Positions 1-6,953 of a stretch of 35,771 bases of DNA are shown in pieces; position 1 is the first letter of the stretch; every line of letters starts with the position of its first letter. Where the stretch lies: assembly GCA_009701845.1 (NCBI GenBank), contig WLJI01000008.1, forward strand, positions 1-35,771, written 5' to 3'. The notes below the pieces were generated by a model, which saw nothing but the letters and a program-made list of their open reading frames with translations, was not told the origin of the DNA and ran no database searches. The stretch comes from Actinomycetota bacterium. GTDB taxonomy: Bacteria; Actinomycetota; Acidimicrobiia; Acidimicrobiales; Microtrichaceae. The translations under genes and the position numbers were made by a program.

Positions 1-105
1 CACGATGAAGATCATGACGGGTAGCACCATGGCGGCCTCGACCATGACCGCCCCCTGCTGGGATCTTGCGGAATAGCGTTTCAGTCGAGCAGGGGAGCGG
101 TTCAC
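1..105 (-). CDS. TadE/TadG-like pseudopilin, N-terminal fragment
   Basis: The 3' part lies beyond the left edge, so only 35 residues are visible from a GTG start. The fragment has a basic stretch (RSPARLKRYSARSQ), then QGAVMVEAAMVLPVMIFIV. This is the TadE-type signature, with a small residue before a conserved Glu and a hydrophobic helix. TadE-like proteins are minor pseudopilins of Flp/Tad pilus or related secretion systems; they are processed at the membrane and anchored by this helix. The GTG has no clear ribosome binding site, but a sigma-28-like promoter ends seven bases upstream, so the message may be leaderless. The family call rests on this short N-terminus alone. Other tad genes, if present, lie outside the window. 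Confidence 0.6.
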   Translation of the reverse strand, partial: MNRSPARLKRYSARSQQGAVMVEAAMVLPVMIFIV

Positions 106-112
106 CCTGTAG

Positions 113-140
113 TTGTCGGCAGCTACTACTCCCAGCTTTA
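113..140 (-). promoter_or_regulatory. sigma-28/WhiG-like promoter for the TadE-like gene
   Basis: Read on the minus strand there is TAAA, 16 bases, then GCCGACAA. This resembles the FliA/WhiG-class consensus TAAA-N15-GCCGATAA, with one mismatch and one extra spacer base. The GTG start lies seven bases past the -10-like element, which would give a leaderless or nearly leaderless transcript. That fits the absence of a Shine-Dalgarno sequence. It is a sequence match only; the cognate sigma factor is not in the window. Confidence 0.42.
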
Positions 141-188
141 GGTCATTTGGCCTAGCCGGGGGACCGAAAGACCCAGATGCCAGACTTG

Positions 189-746
189 TTACAGAACGCT
201 GCGCACAAGAATCCGGGCTGCACGTTCAGCGATCAGGTCTGTCTTCATCAACGGATCAAAGATGTGCTGAATAAAGGCTGCAAATATCTGCGCCACGAAC
301 ACTTCCGAAACCACTTCTGGGTCATCAATTTCGGGGACGTACTCCTCGAGCAATCCGATCACCCCAGTTCGAAAAAGTTCGAGCATCGCTGACCCTGTCG
401 GCAGGGCTACGGCTTGGTTCCTCAAGCCTTCTCCAAGGAGGAGCCGCAAGACTTCCTCTTCCTCTAGCGCTCCTGCCCAGAACAGATTGAACACCGCTCT
501 CAGCCGTTCTGCGACGTCAGCCTCTGCGGCAAGACCATTGATGTGATCTTGGTTCGCTAGGCGGGTGTCGTAGCGGCGCTCCTGAAAGACGCTCTGCAAC
601 AGCGCGTCCTTTGACGGGAAGTAGTGATAGATAGCAGCTACTTGCACCCCGCAGGCCAGTGCAAGTTGCCGCATGCTCATCGCAGCGGAACCTTCGGCCG
701 ACATTAAGCGCAATGCCTCGTCGAGGATCCGCTCGCGCTGATTCAC
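189..746 (-). CDS. TetR/AcrR family transcriptional regulator
   Basis: This 185-residue protein has a typical TetR layout. An N-terminal helix-turn-helix runs from about residue 5 to 50, with MRQLALACGVQVAAIYHYF containing the recognition helix. A helical ligand-binding and dimerisation domain fills the rest. TetR proteins usually repress neighbouring genes and release DNA when a small ligand binds. The gene starts 7 bases after the P450 stop on the same strand, so the two are probably co-transcribed. A perfect TetR-type palindrome lies in the P450/aldehyde dehydrogenase intergenic region, which makes this protein its likely ligand (inferred). The effector is unknown; a P450 substrate or product is a reasonable guess. 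Length is normal for the family. Confidence 0.92.
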   Translation of the reverse strand: MNQRERILDEALRLMSAEGSAAMSMRQLALACGVQVAAIYHYFPSKDALLQSVFQERRYDTRLANQDHINGLAAEADVAERLRAVFNLFWAGALEEEEVLRLLLGEGLRNQAVALPTGSAMLELFRTGVIGLLEEYVPEIDDPEVVSEVFVAQIFAAFIQHIFDPLMKTDLIAERAARILVRSVL

Positions 747-753
747 GAGGTGA

Positions 754-2052
754 TCAGTGCTCCACAGGGCAGCCAGCCCCAGGGGTGAATGTTGCAGGAA
801 GGTGGTTCAGCGCAAGTACCAGAGTTGAATCCCCCCGAGACGGAGCAGCATCAGCAGGAACGGTGATATCCGGAAGGCGGGTCAAGAGCTCCTGAAAGAC
901 CGTCGTGATTTCCATTCTCGCCAGGTTCGCTCCTAGGCAGAAATGAGGACCGATTCCAAAAGCTAGGTGTGGGTTCGGATTACGAGTCAGGTCAAGTTCG
1001 TTCGGGTCAGTAAACACTCGGTGATCCCGGTTGGCACTTCCGTACAACATCAGAACTCGATCGCCCACCTTGAGCTCAGTATTTCGGTAGGTGTGATCAA
1101 CCGTCACTGTGCGAATGAACCCAAGGACTGGAGTCACGTAGCGAACAATCTCGTCGACCGCGATCTCCATAAACTCTGGATTGTTCAGATTCTCAAGCAG
1201 CAGCTTGCGTTGCTCAGGGAAGCGGCTCAGGGCGACCAACCCACCGGTGAGTGCATTCCGGGTGGTTTCATTCCCGGCCACCATCAGCACTACAAGAAAT
1301 GCCAACAGTTCGTCATCTTGCAAGCGAACCTCAGAGGCCATCTTTGCCAGAGTCTCTTCATCTAGGCCCTGAGTGGCCTTGTATTCCTTGGCCAGTCCGC
1401 CGTCATCGAATGCTTGAGTGAGAATAGAGATGAGATCGCTTTGCGGGTCAGCACGCCTTTCAGCAATGAGCTCAAGCGCCAACTCGGCAAACTCGCCAAA
1501 TGCTGTTGCTGCGGCAAGCAACTGGGGGGAGTCGGCCTCGACATGGCCGTCTCCGGCCATCATGGCATCGGACCATCCGTACATCGACATACGTTGAGTT
1601 GGGTCGAGGCCCATCAATTCGCAGATGATGATCAAAGGAATGTGGATTGCAAAGTCTGAAACAAACTCAACATCCCCCTTTGTCTCCATGGCATCGATAA
1701 TTTCATTTGTCAGCTCACGAACATGGGGAATCATCTCTCGCACCTGACGCGGCGTGAACCCTTTGTTAATCAAGCGACGCTGACGTACGTGCTCATCGCC
1801 ATCAAGAGTGATGATGGACATGTCCCCGGCAATCTTTGGCCTGACGCCAAACCTGCTGCAGTAGGTCTCTTCGTCTCGACTCAGGGCAAATATGTCTTCA
1901 TGGCGAGGCGCAATGTACAAATCGTTGAGAGCGTCGTAGTGAAGATGATCAAGGCTGCGCAACCAAGTAAACAGGTCGTACGGGTCATCAAATACTCGCG
2001 GATCAGTGAAATCGGTATTCGAATAATCAACTGCAGACTCTGTAACGGTCAT
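754..2052 (-). CDS. cytochrome P450
   Basis: A 432-residue soluble bacterial P450, a haem mono-oxygenase that needs external ferredoxin and reductase, neither of which is seen here. Visible motifs are the I-helix AGNETTRN with the oxygen-activating acid and Thr, the K-helix EIVR (ExxR), and the haem loop FGIGPHFCLG with the ligand Cys near residue 372. The reading frame opens further upstream to 2136. I chose the ATG at 2052 because AGAAGG lies about eight bases before it, and because the upstream ATG sits inside the operator palindrome. Overall it resembles the CYP125/CYP142/CYP124 group of sterol and fatty-acid hydroxylases, from remembered motifs rather than a search. The substrate is not provable from sequence. 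It is followed by its probable TetR regulator and is divergent to an aldehyde dehydrogenase that could oxidise a downstream aldehyde. Confidence 0.93.
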   Translation of the reverse strand: MTVTESAVDYSNTDFTDPRVFDDPYDLFTWLRSLDHLHYDALNDLYIAPRHEDIFALSRDEETYCSRFGVRPKIAGDMSIITLDGDEHVRQRRLINKGFTPRQVREMIPHVRELTNEIIDAMETKGDVEFVSDFAIHIPLIIICELMGLDPTQRMSMYGWSDAMMAGDGHVEADSPQLLAAATAFGEFAELALELIAERRADPQSDLISILTQAFDDGGLAKEYKATQGLDEETLAKMASEVRLQDDELLAFLVVLMVAGNETTRNALTGGLVALSRFPEQRKLLLENLNNPEFMEIAVDEIVRYVTPVLGFIRTVTVDHTYRNTELKVGDRVLMLYGSANRDHRVFTDPNELDLTRNPNPHLAFGIGPHFCLGANLARMEITTVFQELLTRLPDITVPADAAPSRGDSTLVLALNHLPATFTPGAGCPVEH

Positions 2053-2121
2053 GCTGACCCCTTCTTGTTCACGGAAGATCTCGTGGGACGTGTACCTCGT
2101 AGCAATGACCATACGCCCTAC

Positions 2122-2135
2122 TGAACGTTCGTTCA
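2122..2135. promoter_or_regulatory. TetR-type operator palindrome between P450 and aldehyde dehydrogenase
   Basis: TGAACGTTCGTTCA is a perfect inverted repeat of TGAACG and CGTTCA around a two-base centre. It lies 69 bases before the P450 start and 43 bases before the aldehyde dehydrogenase start, so one site could control both divergent genes. Size and symmetry fit a TetR-family dimer site, and a TetR gene is the third member of the locus. Confidence 0.7.
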
Positions 2136-2178
2136 AGAGCAGTTCTTCGGAATTCTCGCCGATCTCAGGTGTACCTTT

Positions 2179-3759
2179 GTGCTCATGAGCATCACCTCTG
2201 ATCCCAAATCCGCGATGAGTCAGTCCAGCACCGTCCCCCCTGAACCAATTGAGGTTATTGAGAGCTTCGAGACATTCGACCCGCGGACCGGATCGCTGAT
2301 TGCAGAAATCGAACAGATGAGCGCTGCACAGGTAAACAAAGCTGTAGATCGCGCGCGCAACGCAGCGGTGGCTTGGTCGTCACTTACCTATAAGGACCGA
2401 ACCCGCCACCTGCTCAAAGTGCGTGATCAGCTGCTCAACTCCGTTGAGGAGCTCGTCGATACCATCTGTGCAGAAACTGGGAAGCAACGAGCTGAAGCAG
2501 TTACTACAGAGCTCATGGCTGTCTGCGAGACAATCGGATGGTACGCAAAGAACGGAAGCAGGGCGCTTGAGTCGCAGAGTGTTTCCCCAGGACTCATGGC
2601 CCATAAAAAGGCTTGGAAACGTTACGAACCGCTCGGCGTCATTGGTGTCATTAGCCCTTGGAACTACCCATTTACTCTTTCGATGACGCCAGTAATCACT
2701 GCGCTATTTGCCGGAAACACGGTAGTCCTCAAGCCATCCGAGGTCACCCCGACGGTCGGACTCGCCATTGGGAAACTCTTTGAGGATGCTTCCTGGGGAG
2801 ACATCGTTCAGGTCGTCACCGGAGGCGGCGAAACCGGCGAGGCCCTAGTCCGCAGCGGTGTCGACAAGATTTGTTTTACCGGATCGGTTCGAACAGGCAA
2901 GCGTGTCATGGCCGCTGCGGCAGACTCGCTCACACCCGTACTCCTTGAGCTAGGAGGCAAGGACCCCATGATTGTCTGTGCCGATGCAGATCTAGCACGA
3001 GCGTCAAAGGGCGCTGTCTGGGGTGCATTTCAGAACTCAGGTCAGACCTGCATGTCGGTTGAGCGCTTCTACGTAGAGGAGTCGATCTTCCAGCCGTTCC
3101 TTGAGCGTGTACTCAAAGAGACTGCTCTGATTCGCCAGAACGCCACCGGCGGAGACATCGGCTCAATGACCTTTGGCCCGCAGATCGAGATCGTCGAAAG
3201 CCATATTGCTGATGCAGTCAGCAAAGGCGCCCGCGTCGTTGCTGGTGGCAAGCGCCTGGATCAACCCGGCTTATGGTTCGAACCAACTGTGCTCATTGAT
3301 GTGGACCACACCATGAGCATCATGACCGAAGAAACATTCGGACCGGTCATGCCGATCATGTCGGTCACTGACCCTGAAGAGGGTCTTCGTTTAGCGAACG
3401 ACTCTATCTACGGACTCAACAGCTCGGTGTGGACTTCCGATCATGATTTGGCTATTTCAATCGCGAATCGGCTCGAAGCCGGAAACGTTTGCATCAACGA
3501 CTGCATTGTCTCGTATGCAATCCCCGGGCTTCCTTTTGGAGGAGTCAAGCAGTCTGGAATCGGTCGGGTTCACGGCCCGGAAGGGTTGCGAGAGTTCTCA
3601 GCAGTCAAGTCGGTCATGTCGACACGCGTTGCTACAGCTCGTGAACTTTGGTGGTTTCCAGTCCCGCAAGCACTCGAAGGACTCGGTATCACTTCCATGC
3701 GGGCAAGATTTGGCTCGACCTTCTCTACACGCATGAAGAGATACAAGAAGAACGGGTGA
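2179..3759 (+). CDS. NAD(P)-dependent aldehyde dehydrogenase (succinate-semialdehyde dehydrogenase-like)
   Basis: A 526-residue member of the aldehyde dehydrogenase superfamily, oxidising an aldehyde to its acid with NAD(P). Key residues are visible: Asn162 in SPWNYPF, the nucleotide-binding stretch FTGSVRTG near 233-240, the general base Glu257 in LLELGGKDP, and catalytic Cys291 in GQTCMSVERF. The C-terminus is extended by about 30 residues beyond the usual core, as in the GabD2-type actinobacterial enzymes. I chose the GTG start because AGGTG precedes it by seven bases; an ATG two codons later is too far from that site. It is divergent from the P450-TetR pair across one palindromic operator. 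An alcohol-to-acid oxidation shared with the P450 is therefore plausible but unproven. Confidence 0.92.
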   Translation: MLMSITSDPKSAMSQSSTVPPEPIEVIESFETFDPRTGSLIAEIEQMSAAQVNKAVDRARNAAVAWSSLTYKDRTRHLLKVRDQLLNSVEELVDTICAETGKQRAEAVTTELMAVCETIGWYAKNGSRALESQSVSPGLMAHKKAWKRYEPLGVIGVISPWNYPFTLSMTPVITALFAGNTVVLKPSEVTPTVGLAIGKLFEDASWGDIVQVVTGGGETGEALVRSGVDKICFTGSVRTGKRVMAAAADSLTPVLLELGGKDPMIVCADADLARASKGAVWGAFQNSGQTCMSVERFYVEESIFQPFLERVLKETALIRQNATGGDIGSMTFGPQIEIVESHIADAVSKGARVVAGGKRLDQPGLWFEPTVLIDVDHTMSIMTEETFGPVMPIMSVTDPEEGLRLANDSIYGLNSSVWTSDHDLAISIANRLEAGNVCINDCIVSYAIPGLPFGGVKQSGIGRVHGPEGLREFSAVKSVMSTRVATARELWWFPVPQALEGLGITSMRARFGSTFSTRMKRYKKNG

Positions 3760-3780
3760 GCTTGACCTGTCTCGTAGCCA

Positions 3781-3803
3781 AACTCTGACCGATCTTCAGA
3801 GTT
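3781..3803. terminator. short hairpin between convergent genes
   Basis: AACTCTGA and TCAGAGTT form a perfect 8-bp stem with a 7-base loop. It lies between the convergent aldehyde dehydrogenase and J-domain genes, and the J-domain stop codon is within the stem. No T-run follows on either strand, so it is a weak or bidirectional terminator at best. Confidence 0.4.
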
Positions 3804-4386
3804 CCTCGGGGTGCGTCAAGGTTCGCAGCAACAGCCGAGCTACGGCATCTGCTGGTGGTGAAATCCCACCGCTGAGTGGCTCCACGGAACAGAACACCTC
3901 GGTAGTGCCATCGCCGCGACCCTGCATGCTGAGCAGCACAGAACTCGTCGGTTCTTCGAGGAACTCAATCACTATCTCGAGCAGTCCAGCAGCGGGATCG
4001 AGGTAGCTAATCTCGCCAAGCGAATGCGCCATGTCGATGAGCAACATGAGCGTCTCGGAGGCAGGGGCACCTACCGAGATCGTGAGGTCATCGAGTAGGT
4101 CAATACGAACACGTTCCGCCCGAGGATCAGTCTCTGCTGCTGTGGGGGCTGGCTTGGGGTGGGGGAGCGGATCTGAGCTGGAAGTCTGCGAGCTCAGAAG
4201 TAGATATGCCTTCGTGAGAGCCATCGTTCGCTCGGTCGCGTCAACCTTGGGGCTGAGATCTGGGTGTGTGCGCAGCAACAGTCGCCTATACGAGGCACGG
4301 ATCTCTACCTCTGACGACTGCGCAGTCACCTCTAGCAAACGCCGAGCTGCAACCTCGGCTTGCTCAGTCACCTGAGCAGAACACAC
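3796..4386 (-). CDS. J-domain (DnaJ-like) protein with unknown C-terminal domain
   Basis: A 196-residue protein with an N-terminal J domain, in which ARRLLEV, then IRASYRRLLLRTHPDL, carry helix II and the HPD tripeptide that stimulates DnaK ATPase. The remaining ~120 residues have no Gly/Phe region, zinc-finger or client-binding domain of classical DnaJ. They look like a compact alpha/beta domain that I do not recognise. The frame is open further upstream inside the hydrolase gene. I start at the GTG at 4386, eight bases after the hydrolase stop, although no strong ribosome binding site is visible; a second GTG at 4371 is possible. Translational coupling to the hydrolase is likely. No DnaK or GrpE is nearby, so it is an orphan co-chaperone whose specificity would lie in the C-terminal domain. 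Confidence 0.75.
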   Translation of the reverse strand: MCSAQVTEQAEVAARRLLEVTAQSSEVEIRASYRRLLLRTHPDLSPKVDATERTMALTKAYLLLSSQTSSSDPLPHPKPAPTAAETDPRAERVRIDLLDDLTISVGAPASETLMLLIDMAHSLGEISYLDPAAGLLEIVIEFLEEPTSSVLLSMQGRGDGTTEVFCSVEPLSGGISPPADAVARLLLRTLTHPEEL

Positions 4387-4393
4387 GTGCCAC

Positions 4394-5263
4394 TCACGGA
4401 AGTGTGTCCAAGAACTCAACGATGGCATCAGTAAAAAGGTCGTTACGATCTCCTGCCACCATGTGTCCGGCACCGGACACATCAACGAACTTGGCGTCTG
4501 GCCGCATGTTGAGAAACTCTTGAGCAGTCTCTTCGCTCACAAGGTCCGACATACGCCCTCGAACGAGCAAAGTCGGAACCGTTAACGCCAACGTTGCCTT
4601 GACAAACTCTCCGCTGAGCGAACCTGATCCGATGGGACGCGGCCCAAGAAAGATGTCTGGATCCCAGTGCCAACGCCACCTGCCGTCAGGGTCGAGTCTG
4701 AGGTTCTTTGACAATCCCGAGGTATTGCTTGGTCGAGGTCGGTGAGGCTGGTAGGTGGCAATTGCGTCTGCTGCTTCGTCGAGCGACTCAAACCCCGATT
4801 CAGCACGGTCCAACATGAACCCCACAATGCGGTCCACCCCGACCTTCTCCATGCGCGGGGTGATGTCCACTAAGACAATTGCAGCCGAACAACCGGGGCT
4901 CAAAAGCCCTTCGGCTAACAAACTCGCAAGCCCACCAAGCGAGGCACCAACAATCACGGGTCGGGAACCTGTGATCTCGTGAAGGGCGACACAGACATCT
5001 ACAAGATCATCGGCAAAACGTCGAGTTGAGTAGTCACGATTCTCTGCTCGTGCAGAGGACCCGTGACCACGCTGGTCATAACTCACAGCGAACCAACCTC
5101 TGTCTGCGAGTGCCTCTGCAGTACCACCCCAGCTATGACGAGTCTGGCCACCGCCGTGAACTAAAACTACTGCGCGATTCGTAGGGCTTCCCCAAGATTG
5201 CGCAGCAATGGTCATGCCACTTCCAACCTTGAACTCCAAAAGTTCAGACTCTGCTTTGGTCAC
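4394..5263 (-). CDS. alpha/beta hydrolase
   Basis: A 289-residue alpha/beta-hydrolase-fold enzyme. The oxyanion region LVHGGGQT is at residues 34-41, the turn DQRGHGSS at 63-70, and the nucleophile elbow is GASLGG with Ser108. Asp in GRMSDLVS and His in GAGHMVAG near the C-terminus complete the triad. Family members cleave esters, lactones, epoxides or C-C bonds; the substrate cannot be read from sequence. The GTG start is eight bases after the LLM oxidoreductase stop, so the two are co-transcribed. Together with the J-domain gene they form a compact three-gene unit. Confidence 0.9.
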   Translation of the reverse strand: MTKAESELLEFKVGSGMTIAAQSWGSPTNRAVVLVHGGGQTRHSWGGTAEALADRGWFAVSYDQRGHGSSARAENRDYSTRRFADDLVDVCVALHEITGSRPVIVGASLGGLASLLAEGLLSPGCSAAIVLVDITPRMEKVGVDRIVGFMLDRAESGFESLDEAADAIATYQPHRPRPSNTSGLSKNLRLDPDGRWRWHWDPDIFLGPRPIGSGSLSGEFVKATLALTVPTLLVRGRMSDLVSEETAQEFLNMRPDAKFVDVSGAGHMVAGDRNDLFTDAIVEFLDTLP

Positions 5264-5271
5264 TATCTCGC

Positions 5272-6186
5272 CTAGATCAGCGACTTCAGAAGTTCCCAGG
5301 TACGCGCTTGATCTTCCGAGTTGGGTGCCGCTATGACTGCAGAAAACTCGGTGACTCCGCCCTCTGCTAAGCGGGAAAGCTGATCAGCCACTTGCTCTTC
5401 GTTGCCGATGATGGCCACGTCTGCTGGCCCCTCGGCACCTTCGATGTCGAGCATCGCACGGTAGGAAGGTAAGCCGCCGTACAGCGAGAGTTGTTCTGCA
5501 ACCATTGCGTGCGCAGCCTCGGGGTTTGCAGTCACACAGACAGGTAGCCCGGCAATCACCCTAGGTGCAGCTCGACCAGCATCTTCTGCGGCCTGATTGA
5601 TCTTAGGTACCACATGGGTGAGCAAGGCACGCTCGCCTGTACACCAAGTGATCGTGCCGCAACCGTTGGAGCCTGCGAGTTTCAGCATCTGTTCACCTAG
5701 CGCTGCCACGATTACTGGGGGAGCCTCTGCTCCTTGCACATCGACTCCTCCGACACAGGTGATGTCCTCGCCGTGGACGTCTACTGACTCGCCCCGTAGT
5801 AGAGGCAAGAGTGCAGAGAGGTACTCGCGCATATGGCGAAGCGGCTTCGCGTAGGAGTATCCCCAGAGTGACTCAACCACGATCTCATGCGAGAGTCCGA
5901 TCCCAAGTGCAAGGCGATTTTGGCTTGCCAACTGAACCGTGAGCGCTTGGCCGGCCATCATCATTGGATGGCGCGGATAGGTGGGAACAACTGCCGTTCC
6001 AAGTTCGATCCGTGGCACTTCACGCCCAACAACTGCAAGTGCAGTAAGGGCATCCATTCCAAAGATCTGGGCAATCCAGAACGAGTCGAAGCCTGCTTCT
6101 TCAGTCTTCTTAGCCTCGGCAAGCACCTGATCCAAGGTTGCCAAACTGCCCGTGCCATTGATTCCGATTTTCATGTTGATGCTCAT
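5272..6186 (-). CDS. LLM-class (luciferase-like) F420-dependent oxidoreductase
   Basis: A 304-residue TIM-barrel protein of the luciferase-like family. Typical segments are the N-terminal IGINGTGSL, then EAGFDSFWIAQIFGMDALTALAVV, IELGTAVVPTYPRHPMMMA and the C-terminal stretch GNEEQVADQLSRLAEGGVTEF. In actinobacteria such proteins usually use cofactor F420, and many act in xenobiotic or lipid redox steps; some use FMN. The frame extends 51 codons upstream, but GAGGAG precedes the ATG at 6186 with good spacing and the upstream extension is not family-like. It is followed after eight bases by the alpha/beta hydrolase, which suggests a reduction or oxidation followed by hydrolysis (inferred). Confidence 0.9.
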   Translation of the reverse strand: MSINMKIGINGTGSLATLDQVLAEAKKTEEAGFDSFWIAQIFGMDALTALAVVGREVPRIELGTAVVPTYPRHPMMMAGQALTVQLASQNRLALGIGLSHEIVVESLWGYSYAKPLRHMREYLSALLPLLRGESVDVHGEDITCVGGVDVQGAEAPPVIVAALGEQMLKLAGSNGCGTITWCTGERALLTHVVPKINQAAEDAGRAAPRVIAGLPVCVTANPEAAHAMVAEQLSLYGGLPSYRAMLDIEGAEGPADVAIIGNEEQVADQLSRLAEGGVTEFSAVIAAPNSEDQARTWELLKSLI

Positions 6187-6257
6187 CCTGAGCTCCTCAG
6201 TGCTTGTGTAGGGGGGGTATAAAACAAAGATTATGTAGAGAGGTAGGTCGTGCAGTT

Positions 6258-6893
6258 CTACGAGATGACGACCACGGTGGAGCCAATCTCCAAAAAGTTC
6301 CACGTAAAGACGGCGTCTGCTTCTGCCTGCCGAATACATCCGTGCGAGAGAGTCTGACCGAGTTGCTCTTCTGATTGCACGGGCTCGCCGTTGACCCGAG
6401 GGATGTTATGAAACCCGATTGCCCAACCCTGAGGACCCTTGGTAAAGCGAACGAAATAGTCCATCTTGGACCCGTCAAGCCCCGTTGCATGCTCAGTTTT
6501 TGAATACACCTGAAAGGTGCCGATCTGGGGGGTGTTTGCTCTGCCCGACACGAGCGCTGTTCGCAGCTCTTCCCCGGAGGCATCAACCCACCAGACTCTT
6601 TGCTGAGAAATTGAAAAGACCATTCGCTTACCACTTCCCGACTCGGGAGGCAGTGCAGCCGAGGACTCGGGCCTACTAGGAGGGGAAGCGGGGGCTGAAC
6701 TAGGGGAGGGGAGCGAGCTTGTTGTCTCCTCTACAAGCTGCCCTGCTTCTTTTTGGACAGTGGAACTCTCATTCGCAGCCTCTGCCGAAACAGTGCTGAC
6801 CTGCGTAGAGGTCGCTGTTCGAAGAATGACGAACGCAGCAAGCACTGCAACAGTCACAGCGCAGAGAACTCGAATCCCAGGAGAACGAAACAT
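6258..6893 (-). CDS. YkuD-type L,D-transpeptidase, membrane-anchored
   Basis: A 211-residue protein. It starts with a basic residue and a hydrophobic segment (about residues 6-25), acting as signal peptide or anchor. A Ser/Pro/Glu-rich linker of about 60 residues crosses the periplasm-like space. The catalytic domain carries the L,D-transpeptidase signature, GFHNIP followed by TLSHGCIR, with the nucleophile Cys near residue 186 and His residues near 162 and 184. Such enzymes make 3-3 peptidoglycan cross-links or attach proteins. The domain is short and lacks the Ig-like modules of mycobacterial Ldt enzymes. ATG 6893 is preferred over an adjacent in-frame TTG; no clear ribosome binding site is seen. 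Confidence 0.88.
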   Translation of the reverse strand: MFRSPGIRVLCAVTVAVLAAFVILRTATSTQVSTVSAEAANESSTVQKEAGQLVEETTSSLPSPSSAPASPPSRPESSAALPPESGSGKRMVFSISQQRVWWVDASGEELRTALVSGRANTPQIGTFQVYSKTEHATGLDGSKMDYFVRFTKGPQGWAIGFHNIPRVNGEPVQSEEQLGQTLSHGCIRQAEADAVFTWNFLEIGSTVVVIS

Positions 6894-6953
6894 CAAACCA
6901 AGGTTACCGGAGTGAGCAGGGCAGCATGATCCGGGGTCGCCTTCACGACAGGA

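Noticed and set aside
2053-2136. Upstream extension of the P450 reading frame to an ATG at 2136
   Set aside because: The ATG lies inside the palindromic operator, and the extension does not look like a P450 N-terminus. The ATG at 2052 has a good AGAAGG site.
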